Positions 8,291 to 19,189 of a stretch of DNA of 64,000 nucleotides are shown in pieces; the stretch's first letter is position 1, and each line of letters starts with the position of its first letter. The notes beneath the pieces were generated by a model, which saw only the letters and a list, made by a program, of their open reading frames with translations, ran no database searches and was not told the DNA's origin. Location: the NCBI RefSeq assembly GCF_036345995.1, contig NZ_CP107796.1:310001-374000 (forward strand), in the 5' to 3' direction. The translations under genes and the position numbers were made by a program. The DNA comes from Streptomyces sp. NBC_00557. GTDB taxonomy: Bacteria; Actinomycetota; Actinomycetes; Streptomycetales; Streptomycetaceae.

Positions 8291-8386
8291 GCCGGAGGCG
8301 GAGCCGCCGGCAGGGCATCACGCGCCGGCGGGGCGGTCGGGGAAAACCGGGTGCGTCCGGTCGCTGCGCCTTGGCAGCATGCCGGA

Positions 8387-10561
8387 ATGGTCCACCGTCT
8401 CGAATCCCTGGTCATCCGGCACACCCACCGCCTCCCCGCGCCCGCGGGACCCGTCGGCGAAGGCGCCGTCGCGGCGCGGCAGTTCGACGCCGCGTTGATG
8501 TCCGTGGGCTTCAAGCTGTCGGCCGAGCTGCTGGAGCATCTGTCGCGGCTGTCCGAGCCGACGGTGGTCGACACCGCCGTGGCGACGCTGGACACCGTGC
8601 GGGAGATGGTCGGCGACCACGTGCGGCACAACGTGTACTTCATCGACTTCCCGGCCAACGTGCCCGGCACCTTCGACTTCTGGATGTGGTGCATAGCCGG
8701 AGCCCTCGCCGACGACCGGACGCGCGCAAGCACGCTGGAGCAGCTCGGCACCGGGCTGGTCGACCTGCTCACGCTTCCCGCGTACGGCGCCTACCGGCAC
8801 ACCTACGCCGAGATGCTCGCCCGGCACGACGAGCTGATCGCCGCAGCGGGCGACCGCCTGACGGTCCTGCACCTCGGCGGCCCCGCGGACGAGGAACTCA
8901 CCACGCTGTACCTGACGTTGGCGGGCAGCAGCACGCCGCTGGGCGAGGACGGCCTGCGCGATCTGCGGGAGCTCGCCGGTCACTGCGTGAACGGACCCCA
9001 GCCCGACGTGATCCCGGTCCGGGAGACGCGGGCCGTGGTCAACCAGGCCCGGCTGACGGCCGGTTCAGACCTGCTGCTGGACACCGTCACCGACGTGCTC
9101 CGACTGGCCTGCGCGCTCTCCGGCGGCGACGTCGCCCTGCAGGAACCGACGCGGCTGCGGGCCCTGCCCCGTCCGGTGCGCCGGACACTGCTGGCGGGAC
9201 TCGACGCGGTCGTTGCCGCGGCGCCGGCCAAGCTCGCCGACGTGCACGCGCACCGCGAGATGTGGAAGCGGCTCGGCGAGCGGCTGCACCCCCACGAGTA
9301 CCCGCAGTGGCCGCACGCGGCCGACGTGTTCGCCGTCGCCCGCGGCGAGAGGACCGCGCGCACGCTGGACAGCCGGGTGGAGGAACTGCTCGCCGCCAAA
9401 GACACCGCCGGCGCGGCCGGCCTGCTCGCGGCGGCCGCCCCGGGCAGGCTGTTCCGTTGCCTGGACCGGCTGCTGCGCACCGCCCGCACGCAGGACGAGC
9501 GGGACGCCGTGGTGGCCGCCGCCGAGCATGCCGCGCCCGAGACGGCCGGCCGGGTCCTGCTGTCGGTGCGCGAGCACCTGCACAACCGCGACGGGGAGAC
9601 CGGCGCGCGGCGGGTGTTCGTCAACCGCTCCGGCCGGGCGTGGGTCACCGAGGACACCCGCCCTCCGGTGCCCGTGCCCGAGCGCAAGCGGCTGATCGCC
9701 GTGCTCGACGCGGAACTGCGGCGCAGGCTCCCCACGGTGGAGCATGTGCTGCTCGACCCGGACGTCCTGGACGTGGCGCTGCCGCTGAGCGGCAAGGCGA
9801 CCGCCTCCGGGCTCGGTGTACTGCCGCGCGGCTCGATGTCCCCCGTCGACGGGGAGCTGCTGCGCTTCTTCGTGTACTGGAAGCAGACCGCGCACACCAC
9901 CGACTTCGACCTGTCGGCGCTGCTGCTCGACGCCGAGTACGCGACGGTCTCCTGGCTGTCGTACACCAATCTCAGGGACATCGAGGGAAAGCACTCCGGT
10001 GACATCACCGACGCGCCCGACGGGGCTTCGGAGTTCATCGACCTGCGGCTGGACGCCGTGCGGGGCGACTGCATCGTCCCGCAGGTCAACATCTACTCGG
10101 GGGAGGGCTTCGAGGAGGTCGAAGAGTCGTTCTTCGGGTTCATGCTGCGCGAGTCGGAGCAGCGGGGCAGGCCGTTCGAGCCGCGCACCGTGCGCATGAA
10201 GTCGGAGCTGCGCGGCCCCGGACGGGTCGCGCTGCCGCTGGCCTTCCTGCGGCGGCCGGACGGCCGGTGGAGCGCCAAGTGGCTGCACCTGTATCTGAAG
10301 GGGTCGCCGGCGTCGAACCGGGTCGAAGGCAACCATGTGACGGTCGCGACGCTGCTGCGCGGCATCGTCGAGCGCGAACAGCTCACCGTCCGCTACCTCG
10401 TCGGCCTCATGGCCGACGGCGGCACGACCGTCACCGTGTGGGACGGGAAGACGCTTCCGGCGGACCCGGTCGCGTACGTCGGTCTGGACCGCCCCGAGGG
10501 ACTGCACCCGGAGTCCCGGGTCGTCACGCCCGAAAACCTGCGCGACCTGATCCCCGCCTGA
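8387..10561 (+). CDS. Large protein with C-terminal TerD-like domain
   Basis: The 724-residue protein has a long helical N-terminal part of unknown fold (to about residue 480). From about 490 to 640 it has a TerD-type beta-sandwich: FDLSALLLDAEY, SWLSYTNL, HSGDITDAPDGASEFIDL, VPQVNIYSGEGFEEVEESFFGFM. TerD domains bind calcium through acidic loops and take part in tellurium/stress-linked membrane complexes. It resembles the large SCO0854/MXAN_6230-type proteins described with a RING domain, but I see no cysteine cluster here. The start at 8387 is chosen over an in-frame upstream GTG because the family similarity begins MVHRLESL. No other ter gene is nearby. Confidence 0.7.
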   Translation: MVHRLESLVIRHTHRLPAPAGPVGEGAVAARQFDAALMSVGFKLSAELLEHLSRLSEPTVVDTAVATLDTVREMVGDHVRHNVYFIDFPANVPGTFDFWMWCIAGALADDRTRASTLEQLGTGLVDLLTLPAYGAYRHTYAEMLARHDELIAAAGDRLTVLHLGGPADEELTTLYLTLAGSSTPLGEDGLRDLRELAGHCVNGPQPDVIPVRETRAVVNQARLTAGSDLLLDTVTDVLRLACALSGGDVALQEPTRLRALPRPVRRTLLAGLDAVVAAAPAKLADVHAHREMWKRLGERLHPHEYPQWPHAADVFAVARGERTARTLDSRVEELLAAKDTAGAAGLLAAAAPGRLFRCLDRLLRTARTQDERDAVVAAAEHAAPETAGRVLLSVREHLHNRDGETGARRVFVNRSGRAWVTEDTRPPVPVPERKRLIAVLDAELRRRLPTVEHVLLDPDVLDVALPLSGKATASGLGVLPRGSMSPVDGELLRFFVYWKQTAHTTDFDLSALLLDAEYATVSWLSYTNLRDIEGKHSGDITDAPDGASEFIDLRLDAVRGDCIVPQVNIYSGEGFEEVEESFFGFMLRESEQRGRPFEPRTVRMKSELRGPGRVALPLAFLRRPDGRWSAKWLHLYLKGSPASNRVEGNHVTVATLLRGIVEREQLTVRYLVGLMADGGTTVTVWDGKTLPADPVAYVGLDRPEGLHPESRVVTPENLRDLIPA

Positions 10562-10814
10562 CTGCTAACGTCGGTCGCGGCGAGGCCATGAGGAGGCTTC
10601 CTTCTCACCACTCCTTGAATCCAGCCTCTTCGCTTTCCTCGCCGCCTGCTTGCGGCCTCCGGCGGTCCCGCACCCGACGGGGCGGCCGGAGGACCGGCGC
10701 GGGACTCCGATGCGGGGGTGCGCGCCTCCTGACACCGCTTCTCAAACCCTCGTGGATCCGCACAGGTGAGCGGAATCCCTCCGCCGGCGAGACCGACGTA
10801 AGTAGGGTGAGCAT

Positions 10815-11882
10815 ATGAAGGCACTTTTGTTGTCTGGTGGATCAGGTACCCGTTTGCGCCCCATCACCCATACCTCGGCCAAGCAGCTGGTACCGGTCGC
10901 GAACAAACCGGTGCTCTTCTACGGTCTCGAGGCGATCGCCGAGGCGGGCGTCACCGAGGTCGGGATCATCGTCGGGGACACCGCCGAGGAGATCCGCGAG
11001 GCGGTCGGCGACGGCTCCGCGTTCGGCCTCGACGTCACCTACATCCCGCAGGAGGCGCCGCTGGGGCTGGCCCACGCGGTGCTGATCGCCCGCGAGTACC
11101 TGGGCGAGGACGACTTCGTGATGTATCTCGGCGACAACTTCGTCGTCGGCGGCATCACGGACCTGGTGGAGGGCTTCCGCGCCGAGCGGCCCGACGCGCA
11201 GATCCTGCTGACGAAGGTGCCGAACCCCACCGAGTTCGGAGTGGCCGAACTGGACGCGGCCGGTCAGGTGATCGGCCTGGAGGAGAAGCCCCGGCACCCC
11301 AAGAGCGAACTCGCGCTGGTCGGCGTGTACCTCTTCTCCCCCGCGGTACACGAGGCCGTACGCGCCATCAAGCCCTCCGCGCGCGGCGAGCTGGAGATCA
11401 CCGACGCGATCCAGTGGCTGATCGACGCCGGACGCGACGTGCGGTCCACGACGATCTCCGGGTACTGGAAGGACACCGGGAACGTCACCGACATGCTCGA
11501 GGTCAACCGCTCGGTGCTGGAGACCCTGGAGCGCCGGATCGACGGGACGGTCGACGGCGACAGCGAGATCATCGGCCGGGTGCGGATCGAAGCCGGGGCG
11601 AAGGTCACCGGCAGCCGGATCGTGGGCCCGGTGGTCGTCGGCGCGAACACCGTGATCATCGACTCGTACGTCGGCCCCTTCACCTCGATCGCCGGGGACT
11701 GCCGGATCGAGGACAGCGAGATCGAGTACTCCATCGTGCTGCGCGACTCCTCGGTGAACGGTGTCCGGCGGGTGGAGGCCTCCCTCATCGGCCGTAACGT
11801 CGAGGTCACCCCCGCGCCCCGCAAACCCGCCGCCCACCGTCTCGTCCTCGGCGACCACAGCAAGGTGCAGATCGCGTCATGA
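10815..11882 (+). CDS. rmlA: Glucose-1-phosphate thymidylyltransferase, long form
   Basis: The 355-residue protein joins an N-terminal nucleotidyltransferase domain (LLLSGGSGTRLRPIT signature at residues 5-19, catalytic-region YLGDNFV, EKPRHPKS) to a C-terminal left-handed beta-helix from about 245. This is the layout of long-form dTDP-glucose synthases such as StrD-type enzymes. It makes dTDP-glucose, the entry point to deoxysugars or surface glycans. No rmlB, C or D lies beside it. Downstream is a broken polysaccharide-type gene set, so it may be the surviving member, or it may feed the deoxysugar genes near 59-61 kb (inference). Confidence 0.88.
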   Translation: MKALLLSGGSGTRLRPITHTSAKQLVPVANKPVLFYGLEAIAEAGVTEVGIIVGDTAEEIREAVGDGSAFGLDVTYIPQEAPLGLAHAVLIAREYLGEDDFVMYLGDNFVVGGITDLVEGFRAERPDAQILLTKVPNPTEFGVAELDAAGQVIGLEEKPRHPKSELALVGVYLFSPAVHEAVRAIKPSARGELEITDAIQWLIDAGRDVRSTTISGYWKDTGNVTDMLEVNRSVLETLERRIDGTVDGDSEIIGRVRIEAGAKVTGSRIVGPVVVGANTVIIDSYVGPFTSIAGDCRIEDSEIEYSIVLRDSSVNGVRRVEASLIGRNVEVTPAPRKPAAHRLVLGDHSKVQIAS

Positions 11883-12016
11883 CGGGGCCGCGCTGTCGCG
11901 CTCCGGTCACCGGCAGCGGCGCCTTCGTCGGCTCCCCGAGCTGTCGCACAAGGTCGTCGCGCCCCTTTTCCCGACGGTGAACAGGGAACCGTCGAGAAGG
12001 GTTCAACTCCTGCTCG

Positions 12017-12367
12017 GTGGACCCGGAGGGCAGGCTGAAGCGCGGGGGCGACTGGGAGGCCGTCGCGGTGGTCGTGGGCGAGGGCGCGTCACTGGGCGCG
12101 CGCTCGGTGTGCGTGGCCCCCGTGCGCGTGGGGCGCTGAGCGCTGGTCGCGGCGGGTGCGGTGGTGACCCGGGACGTGCCGGACTTTGCGCTCGTGGCGG
12201 GCGTCCCGGCGCGCCGGATCGGCTGGGTGGGGCGGGCCGGCGTACGCCTGGTCGGGCGGGAGGGCGAGCCGGGCCGCTGGCAGTGCCCGGAGACGGGCGC
12301 GCTGTACGACGAGAAGGACGGCGAACTCGTCGAGCGCGCATGCGGATCGCCGCGCTGCCGCCGCTGA
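12017..12367 (+). pseudogene. Broken hexapeptide acetyltransferase (WbbJ/UDP-sugar N-acetyltransferase type)
   Basis: In one frame the sequence reads VDPEGRLKRGGDWEAVAVVV, then GASLGARSVCVAPVRVGR, stop, ALVAAGAVVTRDVPDFALVAGVPARRIGWVGRAG. This is the C-terminal half of a left-handed beta-helix sugar acetyltransferase, interrupted by TGA at 12137-12139 where a Trp (TGG) is usual. The N-terminal half is absent, although 11950-12016 may hold out-of-frame traces. Intact relatives acetylate UDP-amino sugars in polysaccharide pathways. Confidence 0.75.
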
Positions 12368-12717
12368 TGGCGGACGACCTGGCCGCGTCCCTGGCGTTCG
12401 CCCCGCCGGAGCGGCTGGTGGTCGGCGCGGACCGGGTGGTGATCCAACCCCCGCGCACCTGGCCCGACTTGATCAGACGGCGGATCCGGGGCGCGGTGTC
12501 CACCGCCCAGGTCGAGCAGCATCAGGAGCCGGGAGGCGCTTCGGGCCGCACCAGCACGGCGGATCTCACCGCGATGCTCCGCGACGAGCCGAAGCTGCTG
12601 CCCGCTGTCGCGGTCTTCCTCGCCGCCGCGGTCGCCGGCCGGCGTCGGGCCCGAAGGTCCATCCGCGCCAAGGACTTCGGCACCTGGCTGCGGGACGAGA
12701 GCAGCCGGCAGAACTGA
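12340..12717 (+). pseudogene. C-terminal remnant of a family 2-type glycosyltransferase
   Basis: The frame of about 125 residues opens abruptly inside the preceding broken gene. It reads PLMADDLAASLAFAPPERLVVGADRVVIQPPRTWPDLIRRRIR, TSTADL, RSIRAKDFGTWLRDESSR, resembling the C-terminal tail of polysaccharide-locus glycosyltransferases. The nucleotide-sugar-binding domain is missing, so it cannot be functional. It overlaps the end of the acetyltransferase remnant in another frame. Confidence 0.6.
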
Positions 12718-12736
12718 TCGCACCGGGAGCGCCGTC

Positions 12737-13376
12737 TTGTACCTCACCGACCGTTCCGCGCCGCCGAAGGCGGGCACCGTCCCGGGCCGAAGGTCGCCCC
12801 GGTCGTGTTCGTGCTGGGCGCGGTGAGCCTGACCACCGACGTCTCCTCGGAGATGGTCACCGCCGTCCTGCCGCTCTATCTCGTCACGACCCTCGGCTTC
12901 AGCCCGCTCGGCTTCGGCACCCTCGACGGCGTCTACAACGGCGTCAGCGCACTGGTCCAGCTCACCGGCGGCCATCTCGCCGACCGGGTGCGGGGCCACA
13001 TGCTGCTGGCCGGGCTGGGCTACGGCCTGTCCGCGCTGTGCAAACCGCTGTTGCTGTTCGCCGGCAGCCTCGGCACGGTCCTCGCTCTGGAGCGGACCGG
13101 CAAGGGCCTGCGGACAGCGCCGCGCGACGGGGTGGTCTCCCTGTCCACCCCGGTGGACGTCCAGGGCCGGGCCTTCGTGTGCACCGCCGACCGCACCTAC
13201 CTGGTCCGCGGTTCCCTTTCCCGGCGCACGGTCACCACGCTGGTCCACCGTCGCCTACGCCCTGCCCAGCAACGGCAAGGTCGGCGGCAGCGACCTGTGG
13301 AGCGTGCCGGCGGACGGCGCGGGAACCCCGCGTCTGCTGATCGCGGGGGCCGCTTCCCCGGCGCCGCTGCAGGAGG
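12737..13376 (+). pseudogene. Decayed MFS transporter fused to a TolB-like fragment
   Basis: A possible start at 12737 (TTG TAC CTC ACC) is separated by a frameshift near 12785 from a clear MFS N-terminus: VSLTTDVSSEMVTAVLPLYL, GTLDGVYNG, then GKGLRTAPRD in the loop after the early helices. Similarity continues to VSLSTP...QGRAF and then stops. From about 13246 another frame reads VAYALPSNGKVGGSDLWSVP and then GTPRLLIAGAASPAPLQE, a beta-propeller (TolB/PD40-like) piece. Deletion between two neighbouring genes would explain this chimera. Confidence 0.6.
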
Positions 13377-13698
13377 TACGCCACGCAGAGCGCCGGGTTC
13401 ACGACGGTCGGTGGGCTATGACCTGGGCCACAATCCGGGGGGCTTCCGCCGCGACCGGTGGAGGCGTAGGTTCCGTTTACCCCGCGAGAGCGCCTCTCCG
13501 GCGCCGGTCCGCCAGTCCCGGGTCCGTGGACCAGCGGGGGCCAACTTGCATACAGGCGGGCAGCGAGCGGCCACGGAGCGACGGCCGCCGGCTCTCCGGA
13601 ACGGTGGCCGACGACCGCGCACAGCCACTAGGGTGCGTCAGGCGATCACTTACGCGCCAGGGCGCGCGCGGTGGTGCCGGAAGAGAGGCGGGGAGCCC
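13377..13698. other. Intergenic, no gene supported
   Basis: The 320 bases between the decayed transporter remnant and the amidohydrolase contain only overlapping open frames without family similarity. The amidohydrolase promoter should be here, but I find no convincing -35/-10 pair. Confidence 0.4.
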
Positions 13699-14511
13699 GT
13701 GTCGGTCATCGACGTGTGGATGCAGCACCCCACACTCCGTCACTCCAACCACGAGATGTTCGAGTCGCTGCGCCGGTGGACGGGGCAGGGGCTGCTGGAG
13801 GAGCCCCTGCCGGTCGAAGCCACCGTGGCGGCCATGGCGGCGGCGGACGTGGAGATCGGGCTCTCGGCGGCCTGGTACGGCCCTGACGGCCCGCTGATCA
13901 GCAACGACGAGGTGGCCCGGTTCGTCGCCCGGTCCGAGGGCCGGCTGCGCGGGGTCGCCGGCGCGGACCTCACCCGCCCGGTTCGAGCCGTGCGCGAACT
14001 GCGCCGCGCCGTCGAGGACCTCGGCTTCGTGGCCCTGCGGATCATCCCCTGGCTGTGGCAACTGCCGCCCACCGACCGGCTGTACTACCCGCTGTACGCC
14101 GCCTGCGTCGACCTCGGCATCCCGTTCTGCACCCAGGTCGGTCACACCGGCCCGCTGCGCCCCTCGGAGACCGGCCGGCCGATCCCGTACATCGACCAGG
14201 TCGCGCTCGACTTCCCGGAACTGACCATCGTCTGCGGGCACATCGGCTATCCGTGGACGACCGAGATGATCGCCGTGGCCGACAAACACGCCAACGTCTA
14301 CATCGACACCAGTGCCTACACCGCCCGCCGCTACCCGCCGGAACTGGTGGACTATCTGCGCGGCCGGGGCCGCAGGAAGGTGCTGTTCGGCACCAACTAC
14401 CCCATGATCACCCCGGCGCGGGCCCTGGAGCACCTCTCCGGTCTCGGCCTGGACGAGGAGACCACCGGCCTGTTCCTCTCCGGCAACGCCCGCCGGATCT
14501 TCAGCCTCTGA
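13699..14511 (+). CDS. Amidohydrolase-2 family TIM-barrel hydrolase/decarboxylase
   Basis: The 270-residue protein has the amidohydrolase_2 layout. An N-terminal segment (VIDVWMQHPTLRH) stands where the usual HxH metal pair would be, so that pair is altered. Later come GIPFCTQVGHTGP, the block LTIVCGHIGYPWTTEMIAVADKHANVYIDTSAY, and FGTNYPMI near the C-terminus, where Asp is more usual than Asn. Members include decarboxylases and lactonases; the substrate here is unknown. Loss of the standard HxH and Asp ligands may mean a different metal site. It starts at GTG with GGGGAG upstream. Confidence 0.75.
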   Translation: MSVIDVWMQHPTLRHSNHEMFESLRRWTGQGLLEEPLPVEATVAAMAAADVEIGLSAAWYGPDGPLISNDEVARFVARSEGRLRGVAGADLTRPVRAVRELRRAVEDLGFVALRIIPWLWQLPPTDRLYYPLYAACVDLGIPFCTQVGHTGPLRPSETGRPIPYIDQVALDFPELTIVCGHIGYPWTTEMIAVADKHANVYIDTSAYTARRYPPELVDYLRGRGRRKVLFGTNYPMITPARALEHLSGLGLDEETTGLFLSGNARRIFSL

Positions 14512-14571
14512 GCCCGCCTCGGCGATCTCCCGTGATCGCCGGCCGTCCTCTCCGCGCCGGATCGTTGCCGC

Positions 14572-15342
14572 ATGATGATCAGCATGACTTCCATTGCCCA
14601 GACCCCGATCACCGGCCTGGACCTCACCGGATTCACCGAGCGTGAACCCGGTGTGTGGACCGACGCGGCGGGGCTCGTCCTGTCGGTCCACTTCTTTCCG
14701 CTCGTCCCGGATCTGCCCGCTCCACTGCACGAGCCGGAGCGGCTCCGGTTCGCGCGTGCACACGACGTGGCGGCGTCCGGCGGCGGGCTCATCGAGGCGG
14801 TGGCCGGGACCGTGGACGGGGTCCCGGCGCTGCGTCAGCTGATCAAGATGCCGTTGGGGAGCAGGCACGGACAGGCCTTCATCGGGAGCTGGACCCTGCC
14901 CAGGGACCGGTGCAGCACCGTCGTGAAGGTGCAGGCCGCGGAGGGCGCGACGACCGGTCTGCGGGAGGCCGTGGTGATGGGCCAGGTCGGACCTTCCGAC
15001 TACTTCCAGCCACACCCGTACGCCGGCGGAGGGCAGCTCGGCGGACTGCCGTACCACGTGGCCGACCTGGAGCAGTGGGATCCCCGGTTCCCGGACCACC
15101 CCCTCACCCTGGTGCGCGCCGCGTTGCACCGCATCACCCCCACGATCACCCTCCACGACCAGTTCAAGTCGCTCCCGGCGTTCCCGGGCCCGACACCGCC
15201 CCACGCCGTTCCCGGCCCGCCGCCGGCACCGTACGGCGGTCCGGTCCCGCCCGCGGCGCCCGCCCCGACTCCCCCGCCGTACCCGGGCCCGGTCGCTCCG
15301 CAGGCGCCGCGCCGCGGGTGGTTCCGCCGCGGAGGTGCGTGA
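14572..15342 (+). CDS. Streptomycete protein of unknown function with Pro-rich tail
   Basis: The 256-residue protein has no signal peptide or membrane helix. Residues 1-200 look like a compact alpha/beta domain (DLTGFTEREPGVWTDAAG, LIKMPLGSRHGQAFIGSWTLP). The tail from about 205 is about 40% proline and ends RRGWFRRGGA. The N-terminal part resembles small secretion- or stress-associated proteins of actinomycetes, but I cannot name a family. The double ATG at the start (14572, 14584) leaves two possible starts. Confidence 0.65.
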   Translation: MMISMTSIAQTPITGLDLTGFTEREPGVWTDAAGLVLSVHFFPLVPDLPAPLHEPERLRFARAHDVAASGGGLIEAVAGTVDGVPALRQLIKMPLGSRHGQAFIGSWTLPRDRCSTVVKVQAAEGATTGLREAVVMGQVGPSDYFQPHPYAGGGQLGGLPYHVADLEQWDPRFPDHPLTLVRAALHRITPTITLHDQFKSLPAFPGPTPPHAVPGPPPAPYGGPVPPAAPAPTPPPYPGPVAPQAPRRGWFRRGGA

Positions 15343-15399
15343 CCGCGGCCACGGCCGGCGCACACCGCTTCTTCGCGCACGAGGGGCCGGGCCGCGGTG

Positions 15400-16341
15400 T
15401 CACCTGTGACGGCGGTAGTAGGTGATGTCGTCCGTGGTGGCGTAGTCGCCGTGGTCGACGTCGATGACGGTGAGCACCGCGATGTCGCCGGTCGTCGTGT
15501 CGCGCAGGCAGAAGGTGGTGCCGGGGGGAACCTGGCGGAAGTGCAGCCAACCGTGGGCGGGGCGGTCGGTGGCCTCGCCGGCGCACTGGGCGGCGGTCGG
15601 GACGGACCTGCCCGGTGCGACGTACGCGTCGGTGAGCGGCTGGAGTTCGAAGGCGCCGTTGCCGTCGCCCCCGGCGTCCGTGCTGACGCTCCAGGCGGTC
15701 TCCGATCCGCTGACCGCGCCCGCGCGCAGGTCGAAATAGAAGGTGTAGTTCTTCAGGGCCAGCGTCCGGTGACGGTAGACCAGGGTGTAGCCGTGCGGAG
15801 CGGGAGTCGTCGTCCCGGTGCCGGACGGGCGTGCCCTGGAGGCGGTCGTGGTGGATGCCGCGCGGGCGTGGCCGGTCCCGGGTGCCAGTGCCCCGTAGAC
15901 CACTGCGCACACCGCGGCCGTGACGGCCGCCGACACCAGGGCCGTCGTCACACGCTCCCGGGTCGGCCACCGCCGCCCGCCGGGCGGCTCCGGCGGAGGG
16001 CTCGCAGGATCGCGCGAGGTCATGGAGGGATCCGGCCGGGCGCCGTCCGTGTCCGTGTCGCGGCGGCCCGGCGGATCGGTGCTCGAAGGCGCCGTGGACG
16101 CGGCCGGCCGGCCGTTGCCCCGATCCGCGGAGGCGTCGTGCGGGGCCTGGGCGGCCCACGGGCTGAGTGCCTTGTCCGCGGCGCCGGAAGCGGCCACGGC
16201 GAAGGCGATGGCGATGGCCCACCGATCGGCCGCGTCACGTGTCAGCCAGATACCCGTCAGCGCGTAGAGCCCGGTCAGCGCGGCGGCGAAGGTCCCCAAC
16301 GTCACCAGCAGCAGGACCAGACGCCGGCGTCCCGCGCTCAC
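15400..16341 (-). CDS. Membrane-anchored protein of unknown function
   Basis: The 313-residue protein has two N-terminal hydrophobic helices (LVLLLVTLGTFAAALTGLYAL and WAIAIAFAVAASGA). A disordered, charged/Pro-rich cytosolic stretch follows, then a third helix near 140-160 (VTTALVSAAVTAAVCAVVYGAL) and a C-terminal domain of about 120 residues. That domain has two Cys (AAQCAGEATD, TTFCLRDT) that could form an extracytoplasmic disulfide. I chose GTG 16341 because GGGGGGAG precedes it. Function unknown. Confidence 0.65.
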   Translation of the reverse strand: MSAGRRRLVLLLVTLGTFAAALTGLYALTGIWLTRDAADRWAIAIAFAVAASGAADKALSPWAAQAPHDASADRGNGRPAASTAPSSTDPPGRRDTDTDGARPDPSMTSRDPASPPPEPPGGRRWPTRERVTTALVSAAVTAAVCAVVYGALAPGTGHARAASTTTASRARPSGTGTTTPAPHGYTLVYRHRTLALKNYTFYFDLRAGAVSGSETAWSVSTDAGGDGNGAFELQPLTDAYVAPGRSVPTAAQCAGEATDRPAHGWLHFRQVPPGTTFCLRDTTTGDIAVLTVIDVDHGDYATTDDITYYRRHR

Positions 16342-16480
16342 ATCCGCTCCCCCCGGTATCCGTGGCACAGCGACCCGTCCAGCTTGACATGAAACGGACA
16401 CGATGGGGAGGCCGCCCTCATCGGTCGGCCTCCACACGATGGGGGCCCGCCCTCCTCGGCCGACCTCGTCCGCCCCGAGG

Positions 16481-16519
16481 CTTGACGAGGTTGGACTCAA
16501 GTTTTATCTCGTTTAGTGA
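16481..16519 (+). promoter_or_regulatory. HAIR element and promoter of the dnaK-grpE pair
   Basis: CTTGACG-N7-ACTCAAG at 16481-16501 matches the HspR-associated inverted repeat (CTTGAGT-N7-ACTCAAG) in 12 of 14 arm positions. A possible promoter overlaps it: TTGGAC at 16491-16496 and TAGTGA at 16514-16519 with a 17-base spacer. HspR bound here would block RNA polymerase. No hspR gene lies nearby, so repression would act in trans from the main dnaK operon. Confidence 0.75.
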
Positions 16520-16672
16520 GGCAATCCGGACCGAAAAGGGCAGCTCGCGGTGGTCGGCCGAGTGGCCGAAAATGGAGGTGCCCGCCGCCAAGGGGGTACC
16601 CGGCCGCCGCCCGGGCGTGCCGTTCTCGGCGGGCCCCGGCGGACAGGGCACAGACGAGGAGGGTGAGTCCCG

Positions 16673-18538
<1,866 letters not shown>

Positions 18539-18540
18539 CG

Positions 18541-19068
18541 ATGGACAAGGGCCGGCTGCAGAATCCGGACCCCGCCCAGCTGCAGCGTCTGCTCCAGGAA
18601 CGCACGGCCGACCTGCAGCGGGTGAAGGCCGAGTACGACAACTACCGCAAGCGGGTGCGCCGGGACCGGATGGCCGTGCGCGAGATCGCCGTGGCCAACG
18701 TCCTGCGCGCCCTGCTGCCCGTCCTGGACGCCGTGGACCGCACGTGCGCCCACGAGCCCATGACACCGGGCCTGAAGGACATCACCGACACCCTGGCCAC
18801 GCAGTTGGGGTCCCTGGGAGTCGAGGCGTTCGGGGAGGCGGGCGATCCGTTCGACCCGGCGTGCCACGACGCGGTCACCCACCACGTCGTCCCCGGCGCC
18901 GACGAGCTGATCTGCACCAAGATCCTGCGCCCCGGCTACCGCCTCGGGCTCCAGCTGCTCCGTCCGGCCCATGTCGAGGTCACCGGTCCGCCGCCGCCCA
19001 CGAGAAATCCGCTCGGACCGGAGAGGGCGGAATCCCCGCCCGGTCCGGTGCGCGAACTGCGGCGCTGA
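18541..19068 (+). CDS. grpE: GrpE nucleotide exchange factor (paralogue)
   Basis: The 175-residue protein has a helical start (LQRLLQERTADLQRVKAEYDNYRKRVRRD), the dimer coiled coil of GrpE. The C-terminal beta domain has GEAGDPFDPACHDAV and ILRPGYRLGLQLLRPAHVEV, matching the GrpE signature. It starts two bases after dnaK, so the two are one transcriptional unit under the HAIR promoter. The long acidic N-terminal extension common in actinobacterial GrpE is missing. Confidence 0.85.
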   Translation: MDKGRLQNPDPAQLQRLLQERTADLQRVKAEYDNYRKRVRRDRMAVREIAVANVLRALLPVLDAVDRTCAHEPMTPGLKDITDTLATQLGSLGVEAFGEAGDPFDPACHDAVTHHVVPGADELICTKILRPGYRLGLQLLRPAHVEVTGPPPPTRNPLGPERAESPPGPVRELRR

Positions 19069-19189
19069 GCACACCGCCGGGCCCCGCTCCCCGCACCGCC
19101 CACGGCATCCCGGCCCGCCGGATCAGAGGATCCCGCTCAGCCGCGTACGGCGAACGCTTGGGTGCCGCGCGGCAACGGTATCGGCGGCG

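Noticed and set aside
11761..12717. A single 318-residue plus-strand frame spanning the end of rmlA to the glycosyltransferase tail
   Set aside because: Only its last 125 residues resemble a protein family; the first part is out-of-phase rmlA and acetyltransferase sequence.
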